This document shows positions 1 to 10,417 of a stretch of DNA of 64,000 bases, in pieces. The first letter of the stretch is position 1; each line of letters opens with the position of its first letter. The notes beneath the pieces are model-generated. The model searched no databases, had not been told where the DNA came from, and was given only the letters and a program-made list of their open reading frames with translations. The DNA is taken from contig NC_091864.1 of the NCBI RefSeq assembly GCF_019399895.1, forward strand, positions 10,704,001 to 10,768,000, read 5' to 3'. Source of the stretch: Cardiocondyla obscurior. Taxonomy: Eukaryota > Arthropoda > Insecta > Hymenoptera > Formicidae. The translations under genes and the position numbers were made by a program.

Positions 1-2138
1 CGAGCAGTCGACGAACATCGTTAATGTGGTACGATGCACATTGTACTATTAAAATGCTGCCAAAATGTGGAATTTCTAAATTATTTTATTTTAAAGGTAA
101 ATAATTAATTATTTTAAATACGTATGTAATTTATTTACTTGTCTCTATTTTAATTAACGTACTAGTTTTTTTTTTCTTTTACTGTAAATGCCTTACTTTA
201 CATATATGCTACGAATTCGCTTTTGAGAATCTAGACGATATCTCGTTCAATAGCTCGAAGTTCTGCACATAGACTCCCCGGTACGAAATTCATTGAACTA
301 TCATTAAACTACGCGTTTATTAACGCTGTTCTCCCAACGAAACACGATGTACATATTTCGCGTAGTTCGAGCAGCTACTGTCCAAGTTTGAATTCACGTT
401 ACGTAATTGTTCGAATATCTAGTTTTGGTCACTTTAATGCGTTTAACTTTAAAGTTCAGCACTTATTTAAATAATAAGTAGTGATTTATATACATTAATT
501 AGATAATTTTTTTATAATATAATTTAACATTTTGGCAACTTAATTTTTTTTTAATTTTTCCTTTTGCACGTTTGAGCGCTCCCAGAAATAACAATTATAT
601 TGAAGCCATTTCAAACACAAAACGAGGTACAGTAAAACAGAGGAACGATTATGTCGTGAAAGGGGAGAACCCTGTGGGTGTTCGTTAGAGCGTGAAGGTA
701 TTCACTTCCCACGCTTAAGCCGTGGAATAATAATGATGCTCACGGATGCTTGCGCATTCACGCTGGCTCCGTTTGCGTTTCGGCGTCATCGCGTTCCGCT
801 TCGTGTTTCTTCAAATTTCGCCCCACCGTGCTCAATCGGTTCTTTTTGATCAGGCACTTGAACGCAGAACGGCAATTTCTGCCTCGTTCTTTTCACCCTT
901 ATTTTCTCCTCTTCTGCCGTGTTGTAATCGATGCTTCCTTGAAACATAAACAGCTTTTACAAACTTTACCTAAAGGTATTCTATTTATTTAAAATTATAA
1001 AGCTAACAACACTAAAAAAAAAAAGAAAGAAAAAGGTTTATGCGTGTTTAATATTCGCTAATTCTACTTTCTGCAATAAATAAAGTTTCAATTTTTGCTG
1101 GAATTCATTAATATACCCAAATCATATTTTTTTATATTGTATATAGCCTGCACGTTTTTCTGATGTTTCTTTTATCATCGTTAACGGTCCCTTTGTGTAT
1201 TGCACCACAAAGATTTATCGAAAGTTAAGATAACCTTGTTCAAGTCAAAGCCAACTCCGTTATCGATTCTTAGAAAGTAAACCTCTTGCAGTATCTGCAC
1301 AATAATCATTAGAAATAAAGTTAGAAAAAAAAATTACCCAAGGATTTGACGGCAAATTTAACTTTCGCAAAATGTATACAATTTTTTTTAACTTTTATAA
1401 ATCAGTGTAATTTTTAATGGAACCCTCACGTATTTTCTATTACGAACTTGCACATCAAAAATTGAAAGAAAAATGCAAATGCATTTCGTAAGTGACCAAC
1501 TATAACTGTAGCAGAAGATAGTATTCCGAATAATTTTACGAATGAGTAATGTTTTTCATACGGTATTGTTTTATGAAGTCACGATTTTGGTATCACTGTA
1601 AGCCAATGAAAGAATGACGTCAATCATAAAACATACAAAATATCATAAAACCTGCACGTGTTACACGAAATGTGCATTAAATTTTGTAAACGTTTTATTG
1701 CAACAGAGGTAAAATCGCTATAAAATATTCCTGAATATTTTTGTATTAGTAGATAGTACGTAAAACAAACGTAAACTCTTACGTAATTTATACGTAAAAT
1801 AATATTATATATCGATAATTAAGTATAAAAGTCCAGCTGTGATAATGTTGAAATTTTCTCTCTACAAAAATATTTAAAAAAAAGCATTTACATTAGTTTT
1901 ACTTTTTTTTGTAAATAATAATAAATACGGACTACGTTGTAATTCATTACTAATTAAAAAATGCTCTTGAAGACATTTATCTATAAAATAGTTTGTTGAA
2001 AACAGTAACATCAGTATTAAGGTATTAAAAATCGCGATTTTAATAAACATGCTGCTCTCTTTACGTCATTACACCACTATTAAATTATTTTATATTTCTG
2101 ATATATTTTATTATGTCGATATCAAAAAATATCTTTTT
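1..2138. other. AT-rich flank, no gene seen
   Basis: I see no supportable coding exon here. Two overlapping short frames at 746-992 have no family resemblance and lie just after a short GC-rich patch (645-790). From about 1800 onward the DNA resembles the upstream flanks of the peptide loci that follow, so the duplicated domain probably begins near here. Confidence 0.5.
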
Positions 2139-2238
2139 TATAAATAGTCATTTGGCTACGGAAACACTTGAACGTTACACTACGTAATTTGAAATAAGTC
2201 ACAGTAATTTCCAACGTAAAAAAGAAAAAGAAATCAAT

Positions 2239-2830
2239 ATGAAAGCCGCGATAATTGTATTCGGACTTACGTTGATTGTCACAATTATTAGACCAATTAC
2301 CGGCAAAGCTATGGCTTTTGCCGATCCAAGTGCTGAAGCCACTCCCGAGGCTTTTCCTGAGGCTACTGCCGAGGCTTTTCCCGAAGCTGTTGCTGAAGCA
2401 ATGGCCGAAGCAATGGCCAAAGCTACGGCTGAAGCCATGGCCGAAGCTGCAGCTGAAGCTATGGCCATGGCTACGGCAGAGGCCACAGCCAAGGCTATGG
2501 CTGAACCTGGTTTTTAGAACGTTAAAGTATAACAGAAATATTTAAGGTAATACTACAAATGTTATTCTATTTATTGCCTTAAACTGATTTGCTGCAAAAG
2601 TTAAAAATATATTACCACCTATTTATATTTTAAAATAAAAAATAATTATGCGAACGTATAATAGAATTTTACGCAACTCAATGATCGAGTTGCGTTTAAA
2701 TATTTATTTTATTTAATACATTGATTAAGAAATGTATATTTCTATTTTAGAGTAAAGTATAATAACCCAACGAGAGGCTTAGTCCATGCGGTATTAGATT
2801 ATGGTATAAACAAAGTGTCGTCACGTTTTT
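2239..2830 (+). pseudogene. Broken venom-type peptide precursor (array copy 1)
   Basis: This is the outermost + strand copy of the peptide array. Exon 1 starts at ATG 2239 and encodes a hydrophobic signal peptide followed by a long Ala-Glu repeat propiece (about residues 25-90). Three kinds of damage are visible. A TAG at 2515-2517 stops translation before the splice donor. The last base before the donor GT (2527-2528) is A, where every paralogue has G. The exon 2 remnant from 2751, found by similarity to the copy at 3804, has two consecutive stops at 2760-2765, and the best-matching downstream stretch is in another frame. The upstream TATAAATAG (2139-2147) is still present, so it may be transcribed. 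I infer that no mature peptide is made. The alternative, a free propiece ending at 2517, is less likely. Confidence 0.75.
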
Positions 2831-3327
2831 TTTTTTTATTAAAACATCTTATAAATAATCGTTTTTCTGTATGGTTAAAATGTTTAATGTTATACTGGCA
2901 AAATAAATAATAAAAATAATAGCGAATTCCAAATTACGTTATTTTTTATTAATAATCAATTACTGTGATAATTTTGAAATTTTTTATGCACGTACTTAAA
3001 AATAATTTTTTAATACCTTTGACATTTTTAACAATATTATTTACGGATTATAGTAAATTTTTATATAATCCTTTTTCTAAAACACATTAATATTAAAAAA
3101 AAATTATTAAAGACATTTATCTATTAAGACAGAAACAACATTAATGAATATTATACTATTTTAATCAGTATACTGCTATCTTTTACGTTATTATACAACA
3201 TGAAAACATTTTATATTTCTGATATATTTTATTATTTTGATACCTGGATAATTTTTTACTATAAATTGTTAGTTGGTTATGAAAATACTCAAATATTACA
3301 CTAAGTAGCTTTAAGCAAAAGATCAAT

Positions 3328-3908
3328 ATGAAGACCGTAATTTTCTTATTCGGACTTGTGCTGATTGTCGCAATTATCAGCCCAATTAATTGCAAAGCTT
3401 CGGCTTTTGCCAGTCCAAACCCTGGAGCTATTGCCGAAGGTACTCCCGAGGCTAATGCTGAAGCAACGGCAGAAGCTGCAGCCGAAGCTGCAGCCGAAGC
3501 TGCAGCCGAGGCTGCAGCCGAGGCTATGGCTGAGGCTATAGCTGAGGCTATGGCTGAACCTAATCCTAGTGAGGCTAAGGTATAAAAAAATATTTGACGT
3601 AATACTACAAATTTTATTTTAGTTATTTACTTAACAGATTTAGTGCTTACGTTAAAAATACATTTTATTATCTATATTTAAAAATAAAAATAATGAAACA
3701 AATATATAATATAATTTTATGCAACCTGATTATCAAGTTACGCTTAATAATGTAAAGTATTTTATTTAATACAATTATTTAGAAATATATAATTATATTG
3801 TAGGAAAAAGTGAAAGGAGCAGCGAAAGATTTAGCCTTAGCAGTAATAGATTATGGTAAACATAAAGTGACGAAATGGTTTAACAAAAAAATGTCAAAAA
3901 AATCTTAA
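3328..3908 (+). CDS. Venom-type peptide precursor, basic helical type (array copy 2)
   Basis: Two exons, 3328-3579 and 3804-3908, are joined in phase 0 by a 224-bp intron with a GTATAA donor and TTGTAG acceptor. Exon 1 (84 codons) gives a signal peptide of about 25 residues and a propiece dominated by Glu-Ala dipeptides, which suits stepwise dipeptidyl-peptidase trimming as in other aculeate venom precursors. Exon 2 gives 34 residues with ten Lys, three acidic residues and no Cys; net charge is about +7 and the pattern suits an amphipathic helix. The mature chain probably starts at the last exon 1 codon (Lys), just after the final Ala. TATAAATTG lies at 3260-3268 and AATAAA at 3962-3967. A secreted membrane-active peptide is an inference from the precursor layout; I do not recognise a named toxin. 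Confidence 0.75.
3474..3557 (+). repeat. 12-bp coding minisatellite in the propiece
   Basis: Seven 12-bp units of the form GCTGCAGCCGAA, drifting to GCTATGGCTGAG at the 3' end, encode alternating Ala and Glu. The first four units are nearly identical, which suggests recent slippage or unequal exchange. A diverged version of the same repeat lies in the broken copy at about 2386-2510. Confidence 0.8.
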
Positions 3909-4303
3909 GATTTTAATTAATTTCTCTGTGTTTTTAACATGTCTAATATTATAATTGTAAAAATAAATATTTTTTGATTTGAAATAAATGTAATGGTGTA
4001 TACCAAACATTACTCTATTTATTATTAATAACAAATTATTACAAGACTTTTAAAATGGTTTATCTACACATTATTACTGTTGAAATCCATATCGATGAAG
4101 ATTGATATGTTTTACTAACATTTTAGTAAAACTACGATTTGTTTTACACGAATTCGAAACATTAAATTATTTTATATTGCGGACATATTTTACTGCTTTG
4201 ATATCAGAAAAAATTTTTCTATAAATTGTTAGTCAGCTTTGAAAATACTTAGACGTTGCTTAATTTCAAAGAAAGCACAGTAACTTCAAGCTAAACGATC
4301 AAA

Positions 4304-4721
4304 ATGAAGGCAACGATTTTCTTTTTTGCATTTGTGCTTATAGTCGCATTAATTAGTTCAATTAATGGTAATCCTGTGGCTTTGGCCAATGCACTTGCCG
4401 AAGCTACCGCTGAAGCTAATCCCGAAGCGAATGCTGCAGCTTTAGCTGAGGCTATGTCCATGGCTATAGCTGAACCTGTAGCTGGTAAAGAAAAGGTAAA
4501 ACATTTCAGATATTACCAATTTAATGTCATATAGTTGATTAGATATTTATCTGTAAATTACGTGATGATACTTGATTAATAAATTTATTAAGAAGTGTAT
4601 ATTTGTATTATAGGACAAAGTTTTGACAGCGGCAAAAGATTTATGTCTAGCAATACTAGATTATGCTAAACATAAAATAGAAAAACATGTTTTTAAGGAT
4701 CTTAAATGTTCACTTAAATAA
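4304..4721 (+). CDS. Venom-type peptide precursor, helical type with two Cys (array copy 3)
   Basis: Exons are 4304-4495 and 4614-4721 with a 118-bp phase-0 intron. The donor is GTAAAA, unlike the GTATAA seen in the paralogues, so the exon 1 frame runs on for some codons if the intron is kept. Exon 1 (64 codons) is a signal peptide plus a shorter Ala/Glu/Pro/Asn propiece. Exon 2 encodes 35 residues clearly related to those of copy 2, sharing an Ala-Ala-Lys-Asp-Leu stretch and a central Asp-Tyr followed by Lys-His-Lys. Two Cys are new here, at exon 2 residues 11 and 32, and could form one intrachain bridge. Net charge is about +3. TATAAATTG is at 4220-4228 and an AATAAA lies about 65 bp after the stop. 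Likely secreted venom peptide; its target is unknown. Confidence 0.75.
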
Positions 4722-5229
4722 AATTATGGTAAACCTTTAAATATATTTGGCGTTATATTTATACATAAAAATATTTCTTAAATTGAAATAAATATAATAG
4801 CAAATTAAAACAGTCTATTTATTATTAATAAGAAATTATTGTAACAATTTCTAAATAAATTACCTACACATTATTAAAATTACATTTTTTATACTTTAGT
4901 CCCTTTTTAATAATATTATTTACGGGTATAATAAATTTTTATACAATTTATTTTTTAAACATATATTTATTAAAAAAATTTTTTTTATATATATTTATCT
5001 ATAAAACAATTTTAATCAACGTTGACAGAGATATTGTTCGATTTCGTCTTAATAAAACTGCGATTTTTTTTTTCGTGATTTTGCAATATTAAATTATTTT
5101 ATATTTTTGATATATTTTATTGCGCTGGTATTAGGACTTTTTTCTATAAATTGTCAGTCAGCTTTGAAGTCACTTGAATGTTCCGTATTTTCAAACAAAG
5201 GAAAAGTAACTTGAACCGAAACGATCAAG

Positions 5230-5618
5230 ATGAAGGCAGCATATTTCTTCTTTATATTTGCATTTGTTTTTACGTTAATTAGTTCAATTAATGGTGAACC
5301 TAGGGCTTTTGCTAGTCCTATTGCTGAAGCCACGGCTAAAGCTATGCCCATCGCATTAGCTAGAAATGCTGATCTTGGAGAGGTATAACATTGTATATGT
5401 ATAACAAAATTAAAATATTGCAAATTTAATCTTATTAAATTGATTGTATAATTATTCATCTAAAAACTACGTGATAATAATCGATTAATAAATATAGTAA
5501 CAAATGTATATTTGTATTACAGAAAAAAGTAATGATAGTGAGAGATAAATGCATGGGATGTTCACCAAGTTCAGTTTCATTAGATGAGATTTTTTTTAAA
5601 AAGTTGGGTACGATGTAA
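5230..5618 (+). CDS. Venom-type peptide precursor with CxxC (array copy 4)
   Basis: Exons are 5230-5382 and 5523-5618, with a 140-bp phase-0 intron and GTATAA donor. Exon 1 (51 codons) has a Phe-rich signal peptide and a short, less regular propiece that contains Arg and Lys as well as Ala and Glu. Exon 2 encodes 31 residues with a Cys-x2-Cys at residues 10-13, a Ser-rich middle and a Phe-Phe-Lys-Lys stretch near the end; net charge is about +3. It opens with Lys-Lys-Val, like copies 2 and 3, but its 3' flank (about 5640-5740) matches that of copies 5-8. TATAAATTG is at 5145-5153 and AATAAA at 5737-5742. The frame is open, but divergence is high, so a decaying copy is possible. Confidence 0.6.
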
Positions 5619-6407
5619 GTTTTCGGTGGATCAACACTGATTTTTTTTATTTAGGTGGCGTTTTTTTTTTTACGGACTGACATGGCACTTTTCTTTTAGA
5701 TGTCGGTCTCTGTAGATCGACACTGTCAAACTTATTAATAAATAAATTAAAAAGTAATATATTAATTATAAAATTTGATAGAATATTATCTAGTATACGA
5801 TTTTTTTTAAATAAAGTAAAACATCTTGCTTTTAAATTATGTCTTTACTGTTAAGTATTTTAAATACATTTTTTAATATTTTTTAGCTACCAATTTCCCA
5901 TCGAATAAAATCTTGTTCTTATATTTCTTACGTTCATGGATTGACCAAATTGTATAAAGGGTAAAAAAAATCGAAATATATATAATAGCACATTAAAACT
6001 GTCTATTTATTATTAACAACGATAATTTTTCAATAATTTATACATTATTTAAAAAAAATTTTTAATAATTTAGTCCTTTTTTAATAATATTGTTTTTTAG
6101 ATTATATTGTATTTTTATCTGACCCATTTTTTAAACACATAAATATTGGTAAAAACATTTTTAAAGAATAATATCTATAAAAACCAATTTAAAACAACGT
6201 TAACATAGATATTGCACAGATTTACTAGCGTTTTAATAAAACTGTAATTTTTTTACGTGATACTGGAACATTAAGTTATTTAATATTTTCGATATATTTT
6301 ATTAGCGTTGGTATGAAGACAATTTTGTTCTATAAATTGTCAGTCAAATTTGAAAACATAGACGTAATTTCAAGCAAAGTATAGCAACTTAAAGTAAAAA
6401 GATTAAA

Positions 6408-6735
6408 ATGAAGGGAATAATTTTCTTTTTCGTATTTGCGTTTATTGTCGCATTACTTAGTCCGATGACTTTCGCCAGTTCAATTGCCGAAGCTGCTGCT
6501 GAAGCTAAACCCGTGGCTTCGGCTGAACCTGTTGCTACCGTATTGGTATAACATTTAAATTATTACGATTTTATTTAATTAATTAAATATTTAATTTAAA
6601 GTTACGTAATAATAATCGATTAATAAATTTATTAAGAAGTATAAATTTGTATTGCAGCCCCGGAGATGCACAGGTTTTTGCCCATCCTGTTTATTTCCTT
6701 TTCTAAAGATAATTTTTGGCGAGTGTCAGCACTAA
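6408..6735 (+). CDS. Venom-type Pro/Cys peptide precursor, four Cys (array copy 5)
   Basis: Exons are 6408-6545 and 6658-6735, with a 112-bp phase-0 intron, GTATAA donor and TTGCAG acceptor. Exon 1 (46 codons) is a signal peptide plus a short propiece with Ala-Glu and Ala-Pro type pairs. Exon 2 encodes 25 residues beginning Pro-Arg-Arg-Cys, with Cys spacing C-x3-C-x2-C-x11-C. Copies 6 and 8 stop near residue 20; here the frame runs through what is 3' UTR in those copies and gains the fourth Cys. Exon 2 is also 6 bp shorter in the middle, so the Lys-Lys pair is gone. TATAAATTG is at 6331-6339. It may be a functional four-Cys variant or a copy that lost its stop. Confidence 0.6.
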
Positions 6736-6988
6736 CGCGTGGGTTCTCTGCAGACCGACAGAGACCTTTTCACTTAAACAGCATCAAGCTTGAATTACTG
6801 ACATTGCATTTTACGGTTAGGTGTCAGTCCCCGTGTAAATCGATTCTATCAAACTTGTCAAATATAATTCGAAAATATAAAATTAATTACAGAACTTTGT
6901 ACAATATCATTTTACATACGACCCACGACTTTCGTAAAACAATGTAAAACCTCTTGCTTTTAAATCATGGCTTTACTCAGTAAAGCAG

Positions 6989-7029
6989 TTAAGATACCAT
7001 ACAGTAAAGTTTACAGTATGGTATCTTAA
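6989..7029. repeat. 41-bp near-perfect palindrome, first copy
   Basis: Arms of 20 bp (6989-7008 and 7010-7029) pair with one mismatch around a single central G. The arm TTTACTGTATGGTATCTTAA occurs only once, in direct form, in the matching place after copies 7 (about 9687) and 8 (about 11006), so the palindrome probably arose by inverted duplication of that 20-mer. Confidence 0.8.
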
Positions 7030-7734
7030 ATAAAATTTTCTATCTTTTAGCTACAGTTTTTTCATCGATTGAAACCTTTGTGTTTATACTTGTTACGTTC
7101 ATGCATTGGCTGAATTGTGGTAAGGGTTAAAACACAATTGTTTCATCGAACGTGTTATCTTTTGTTAACGTTTTATATGACTTAGTTTGCGCATAACTCT
7201 TTCCGACTGAACGGGAAATATAGCGAAAATGATTCCGCATATGTTAAGAATATTAAATATTACATTTAATAAAATGTTCTTAAATTGAAATAAATATAAT
7301 AGCAAATTAACACCATCTATTTAATAATAAAAGCGAATTAATGTGATAATTTTTAAATAATTTATACATTATTTAAAAAAACATTTTTAATACTTTAGTC
7401 CCTTTTTAATTGTATTATTTTTAGATTATATTACATTTTTATCTGATCGATTATTTTGAACAAATAAACATTAAAAAAATATTTTTAAAGACATCTATCT
7501 ATAAAAAAAATGTAAAACATCGTCAACAATGATATTGTACAGATTTACTAGCGTTTTAATAAAACTGCAAAATTTTTACGTGATATTGGAACATTTAATA
7601 ATTTAATATTTTTGATATTTTTTATTACATTAATATGAAGACAACTTTGTTCTATAAATTGTCAGTCATATTTGAAAACTTATACGTTACGTAATTTCAA
7701 GCAAAGTACAGCAGCTTGAAGTGAAAAGATCAAG

Positions 7735-8083
7735 ATGAAGGGAGCAATTTTCTTCTTCGTATTTGCGTTTATTGTCGTATTAATTAGTCCAATGGCGTTT
7801 GCTGGTCCAGTTGCCAAAGCTGCTGCAGAAGCTAAACCCGAAGCAGTTGCTGAAGCCGCGGCTGAAGCTATGCCCGAGGCTTCGGCTAAACCTGTTGCTA
7901 TCAAATGGGTATAACATTTAAAATATTAGGATTTCATTTAGTTATTTAAACATTTATTTTAAAGTTACGTAATAATAAACTATTAATAATTTTATTAAGA
8001 AGAGTACATTTATATTGCAGCCCGGGAGATGTACAAGCTTTTGCCCATCTTGCAAAAAATTTCCTCCTTTTCTAAAAATTTAG
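7735..8083 (+). CDS. Venom-type Pro/Cys peptide precursor, three Cys (array copy 6)
   Basis: Exons are 7735-7908 and 8021-8083, separated by a 112-bp phase-0 intron with GTATAA donor and TTGCAG acceptor. Exon 1 (58 codons) carries a signal peptide ending near Phe-Ala-Gly and a Glu-Ala/Lys-Pro propiece. Exon 2 encodes 20 residues with C-x3-C-x2-C near its start, then Lys-Lys-Phe-Pro-Pro and a hydrophobic tail; net charge is about +4. If trimming ends after the last Ala of the propiece, three exon 1 residues also belong to the mature chain. The odd Cys count predicts either a dimer or one free thiol. TATAAATTG is at 7653-7661 and AATAAA at 8224-8229. I know no named family with this spacing. 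Confidence 0.72.
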
Positions 8084-8351
8084 AGCAAGAGTTAACAACG
8101 CGTAACTTTTCTACAGCCTGACACTGACCTTTCCGTTCAAGAGATTTCGAGCCTTAAGGAGTGATATTGTATTTTTTGGTAAGATATTAATCTTCGTGTA
8201 GATTGATTCTATTAAACTTGTCAAATAAAATTCGAAAATATAAAATTAATTACAGAACTTTGTATAATATCATTTTGCATACAACTCACGATTTTCGTAA
8301 AACAATGTAAAACCTCTTGCTTTTAAATCATGGCTTTACTCAGTAAAGCAG

Positions 8352-8392
8352 TTAAGATACCATACAGTAAAGTTTACAGTATGGTATCTTAA
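8352..8392. repeat. 41-bp near-perfect palindrome, second copy
   Basis: This is identical in layout to the palindrome at 6989-7029 and was carried along when the copy 5/copy 6 unit duplicated. It lies about 270 bp after the stop of copy 6, probably beyond the mature 3' end. Confidence 0.8.
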
Positions 8393-9018
8393 ATAAAATT
8401 TTCTATCTTTTAGCTACAGTTTTTTCATCGATTAAAACCTTTGTGTTTATACTTGTTACGTTCATGCATTGGCCGAATTGTGGTAAGGGTTGAAACACAA
8501 TTGTTTCATCGAACGTGTTATCTTTTGTTAACGTTTTATATGACTTAGTTTGCGCATAATTCTTTCCGGCTGAACGGGAAATATAGCGAAAATGATTTCA
8601 CATGGGTTAAGAATATTAAATATTATATTTAATAAAATGTTCTTAAATTGAAATAAATATAATAGCAAATTAACACCGTCTATTTAATAATAAAAGCAAA
8701 TTAATGTGATAATTTTTAAATAATTCATACATTATTAAAAAAAACATTTTTAATACTTTAGTCCCTTTTTAATTGTATTATTTTTAGATTATATTACATT
8801 TTTATCTGAAATCATTATTTTAAACAAATAAACATTTAAAAAATATTTTTAAAGATATCTATCTATAAAAAAAAGTTTAAAACAACATTAACAAAGATAT
8901 TGCTCAGATTTACTAGCGTTTTAATAAAACTGTAATTTTTTTACGTGATACTGGAACATTAAGTTATTTAATATTTTCGATATATTTTATTAACGTTGGT
9001 ATGAAGACAATTTTGTTC

Positions 9019-9027
9019 TATAAATTG
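9019..9027 (+). promoter_or_regulatory. TATAAATTG core promoter, representative of the + array
   Basis: A TATAAATTG followed by GTCAGTCA-like bases stands 68-85 bp before each ATG in copies 2-8 (3260, 4220, 5145, 6331, 7653, 9019, 10336). The broken copy 1 has TATAAATAG at 2139, 100 bp out. About 100 bp further upstream is also shared. The run of intact boxes fits strong tissue-specific expression, as expected for gland secretions; that expression pattern is inferred. Confidence 0.65.
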
Positions 9028-9095
9028 TCAGTCAGATTTAAAAACATAGATGTAATTTCAAGTAAAGTACAGCAATTTGAAGTGAAAAGATCAAG

Positions 9096-9438
9096 ATGAA
9101 GGGAACAATTTTCTTTTTTGTATTTGCGTTCATTGTTACATTACTTAGTCCGATGGCTTTCGCCAGTTCAGTTGCCGAAGCTACTGCTGACGCTAAACCC
9201 GAAGCAGTTGCTGAAGCCGCGGCTGAAGCTAAGCCCGTGGCTTCGGCTGAATCTGTTGCTAGCATAATGGTATAACATTTAAATTATTACGATTTTATTT
9301 AATTAATTAAATATTTAATTTAAAGTTACATAGTAATAATCGATAAATACATTTATTAAGAAGTGTAAATTTATATTGCAGCCCCGATGCCCAATTGTTG
9401 GCCCAATCTGTGTATTGCCTCGTTTTCTAAATAATTAG
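9096..9438 (+). CDS. Venom-type Pro/Cys peptide precursor, two Cys (array copy 7)
   Basis: Exons are 9096-9269 and 9382-9438, with a 112-bp phase-0 intron. Exon 1 (58 codons) is close to that of copy 6, with one propiece Glu replaced by Asp. Exon 2 encodes 18 residues with C-x6-C. The outer two Cys align with the first and third Cys of copies 6 and 8; the middle one is Gly here (TGC to GGC). The Lys-Lys pair is also lost, leaving net charge about +2. The result could close a simple two-Cys ring. TATAAATTG is at 9019-9027 and AATAAA at 9583-9588. Confidence 0.7.
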
Positions 9439-10417
9439 GGCAAGAGTTAACAAACAACGCGTAAGTTTTCTGCAGTCCGACACTGACCTTTTCGTTTAAG
9501 AGGTTTCGAGCCTTAAAGAGTGACATTGCATTTTTTAGTTAGATGTCAATCTGTGTGTAGATCGATTTTATTAAACTTTTCAAATAAAATTCGAAAATTA
9601 ATTACAGAACTTTGTATGATATCATTTTGTATACGACCCACGACTTTTGTAAAACAATGTAAAATTTTTTGTTTTTATATCATGACTTTACTGTATGATA
9701 TCATAAATAAAATTTTTTATCTTTTAGCTACAGTTTTTCCATCAATTGAAACCTTTATGTTTATACTTCTTACGTTTATGCATTGGCTGAATTGTAGAAA
9801 GGGTTAAAACATAATTGTTTCATCGAACGTGTTATCTTTTGTTAATGTTTTATATGACTTAGCTCGCGCTCAACTCTCTCTGGCCGAACGGGAAGTATAT
9901 CGAAAATGATTTCACACTTAACGTGTTAAGAATATTAAATGTTACATTTAATAAAATGTTCTTAAATTGAAATAAATATAATAGCAAATTAAAACCGTTT
10001 ATTTATTAATAAAAACGAATTATTGTGATTATTTTCAAATAATCTATACATTATTAAAAAAAACATTTTTAATAATTTAGTCTTTTTTTAATAATATTAT
10101 TTTTAGATTATATTATATTTTTATTGGATCCATTATTTTAAACAAATAAACAATTTAAAAAATATTTTTAAAGACATTTATCTATAAAAACCAGTTTAAA
10201 ACAACGTCAACAAAGATATTGCACAGATTTACTAGCGTTTTAATAAAACTGCAAAATTTTACGTGATACTGGAACATTAAGTTATTTAATATTTTTGATA
10301 TATTTTATTACATTGGTATTAAGACAATTTTGTTCTATAAATTGTCAGTCACATTTAGAAACTTACACGTTACGTAATTTCAAGCAAAGTACAGCAGCTT
10401 GAAGTGAAAAGATCAAG

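Noticed and set aside
746..992. Two overlapping + strand frames near the left end
   Set aside because: Two frames over the same bases, no domain, no paralogue, no signal peptide of the array type.
2199..2492. Ala/Ser-rich frame on the - strand across copy 1, and similar - strand frames across copies 6 and 7 (7680-7904, 9038-9265)
   Set aside because: These are antisense reflections of the Ala-Glu repeats; the + strand frames have the signal peptide, splice sites, TATA box and paralogues.
6666..6947. 93-codon + strand frame after copy 5, and the similar 95-codon frame at 9520-9807
   Set aside because: They lie in 3' flanking DNA of the repeated units and are not conserved in frame between units.
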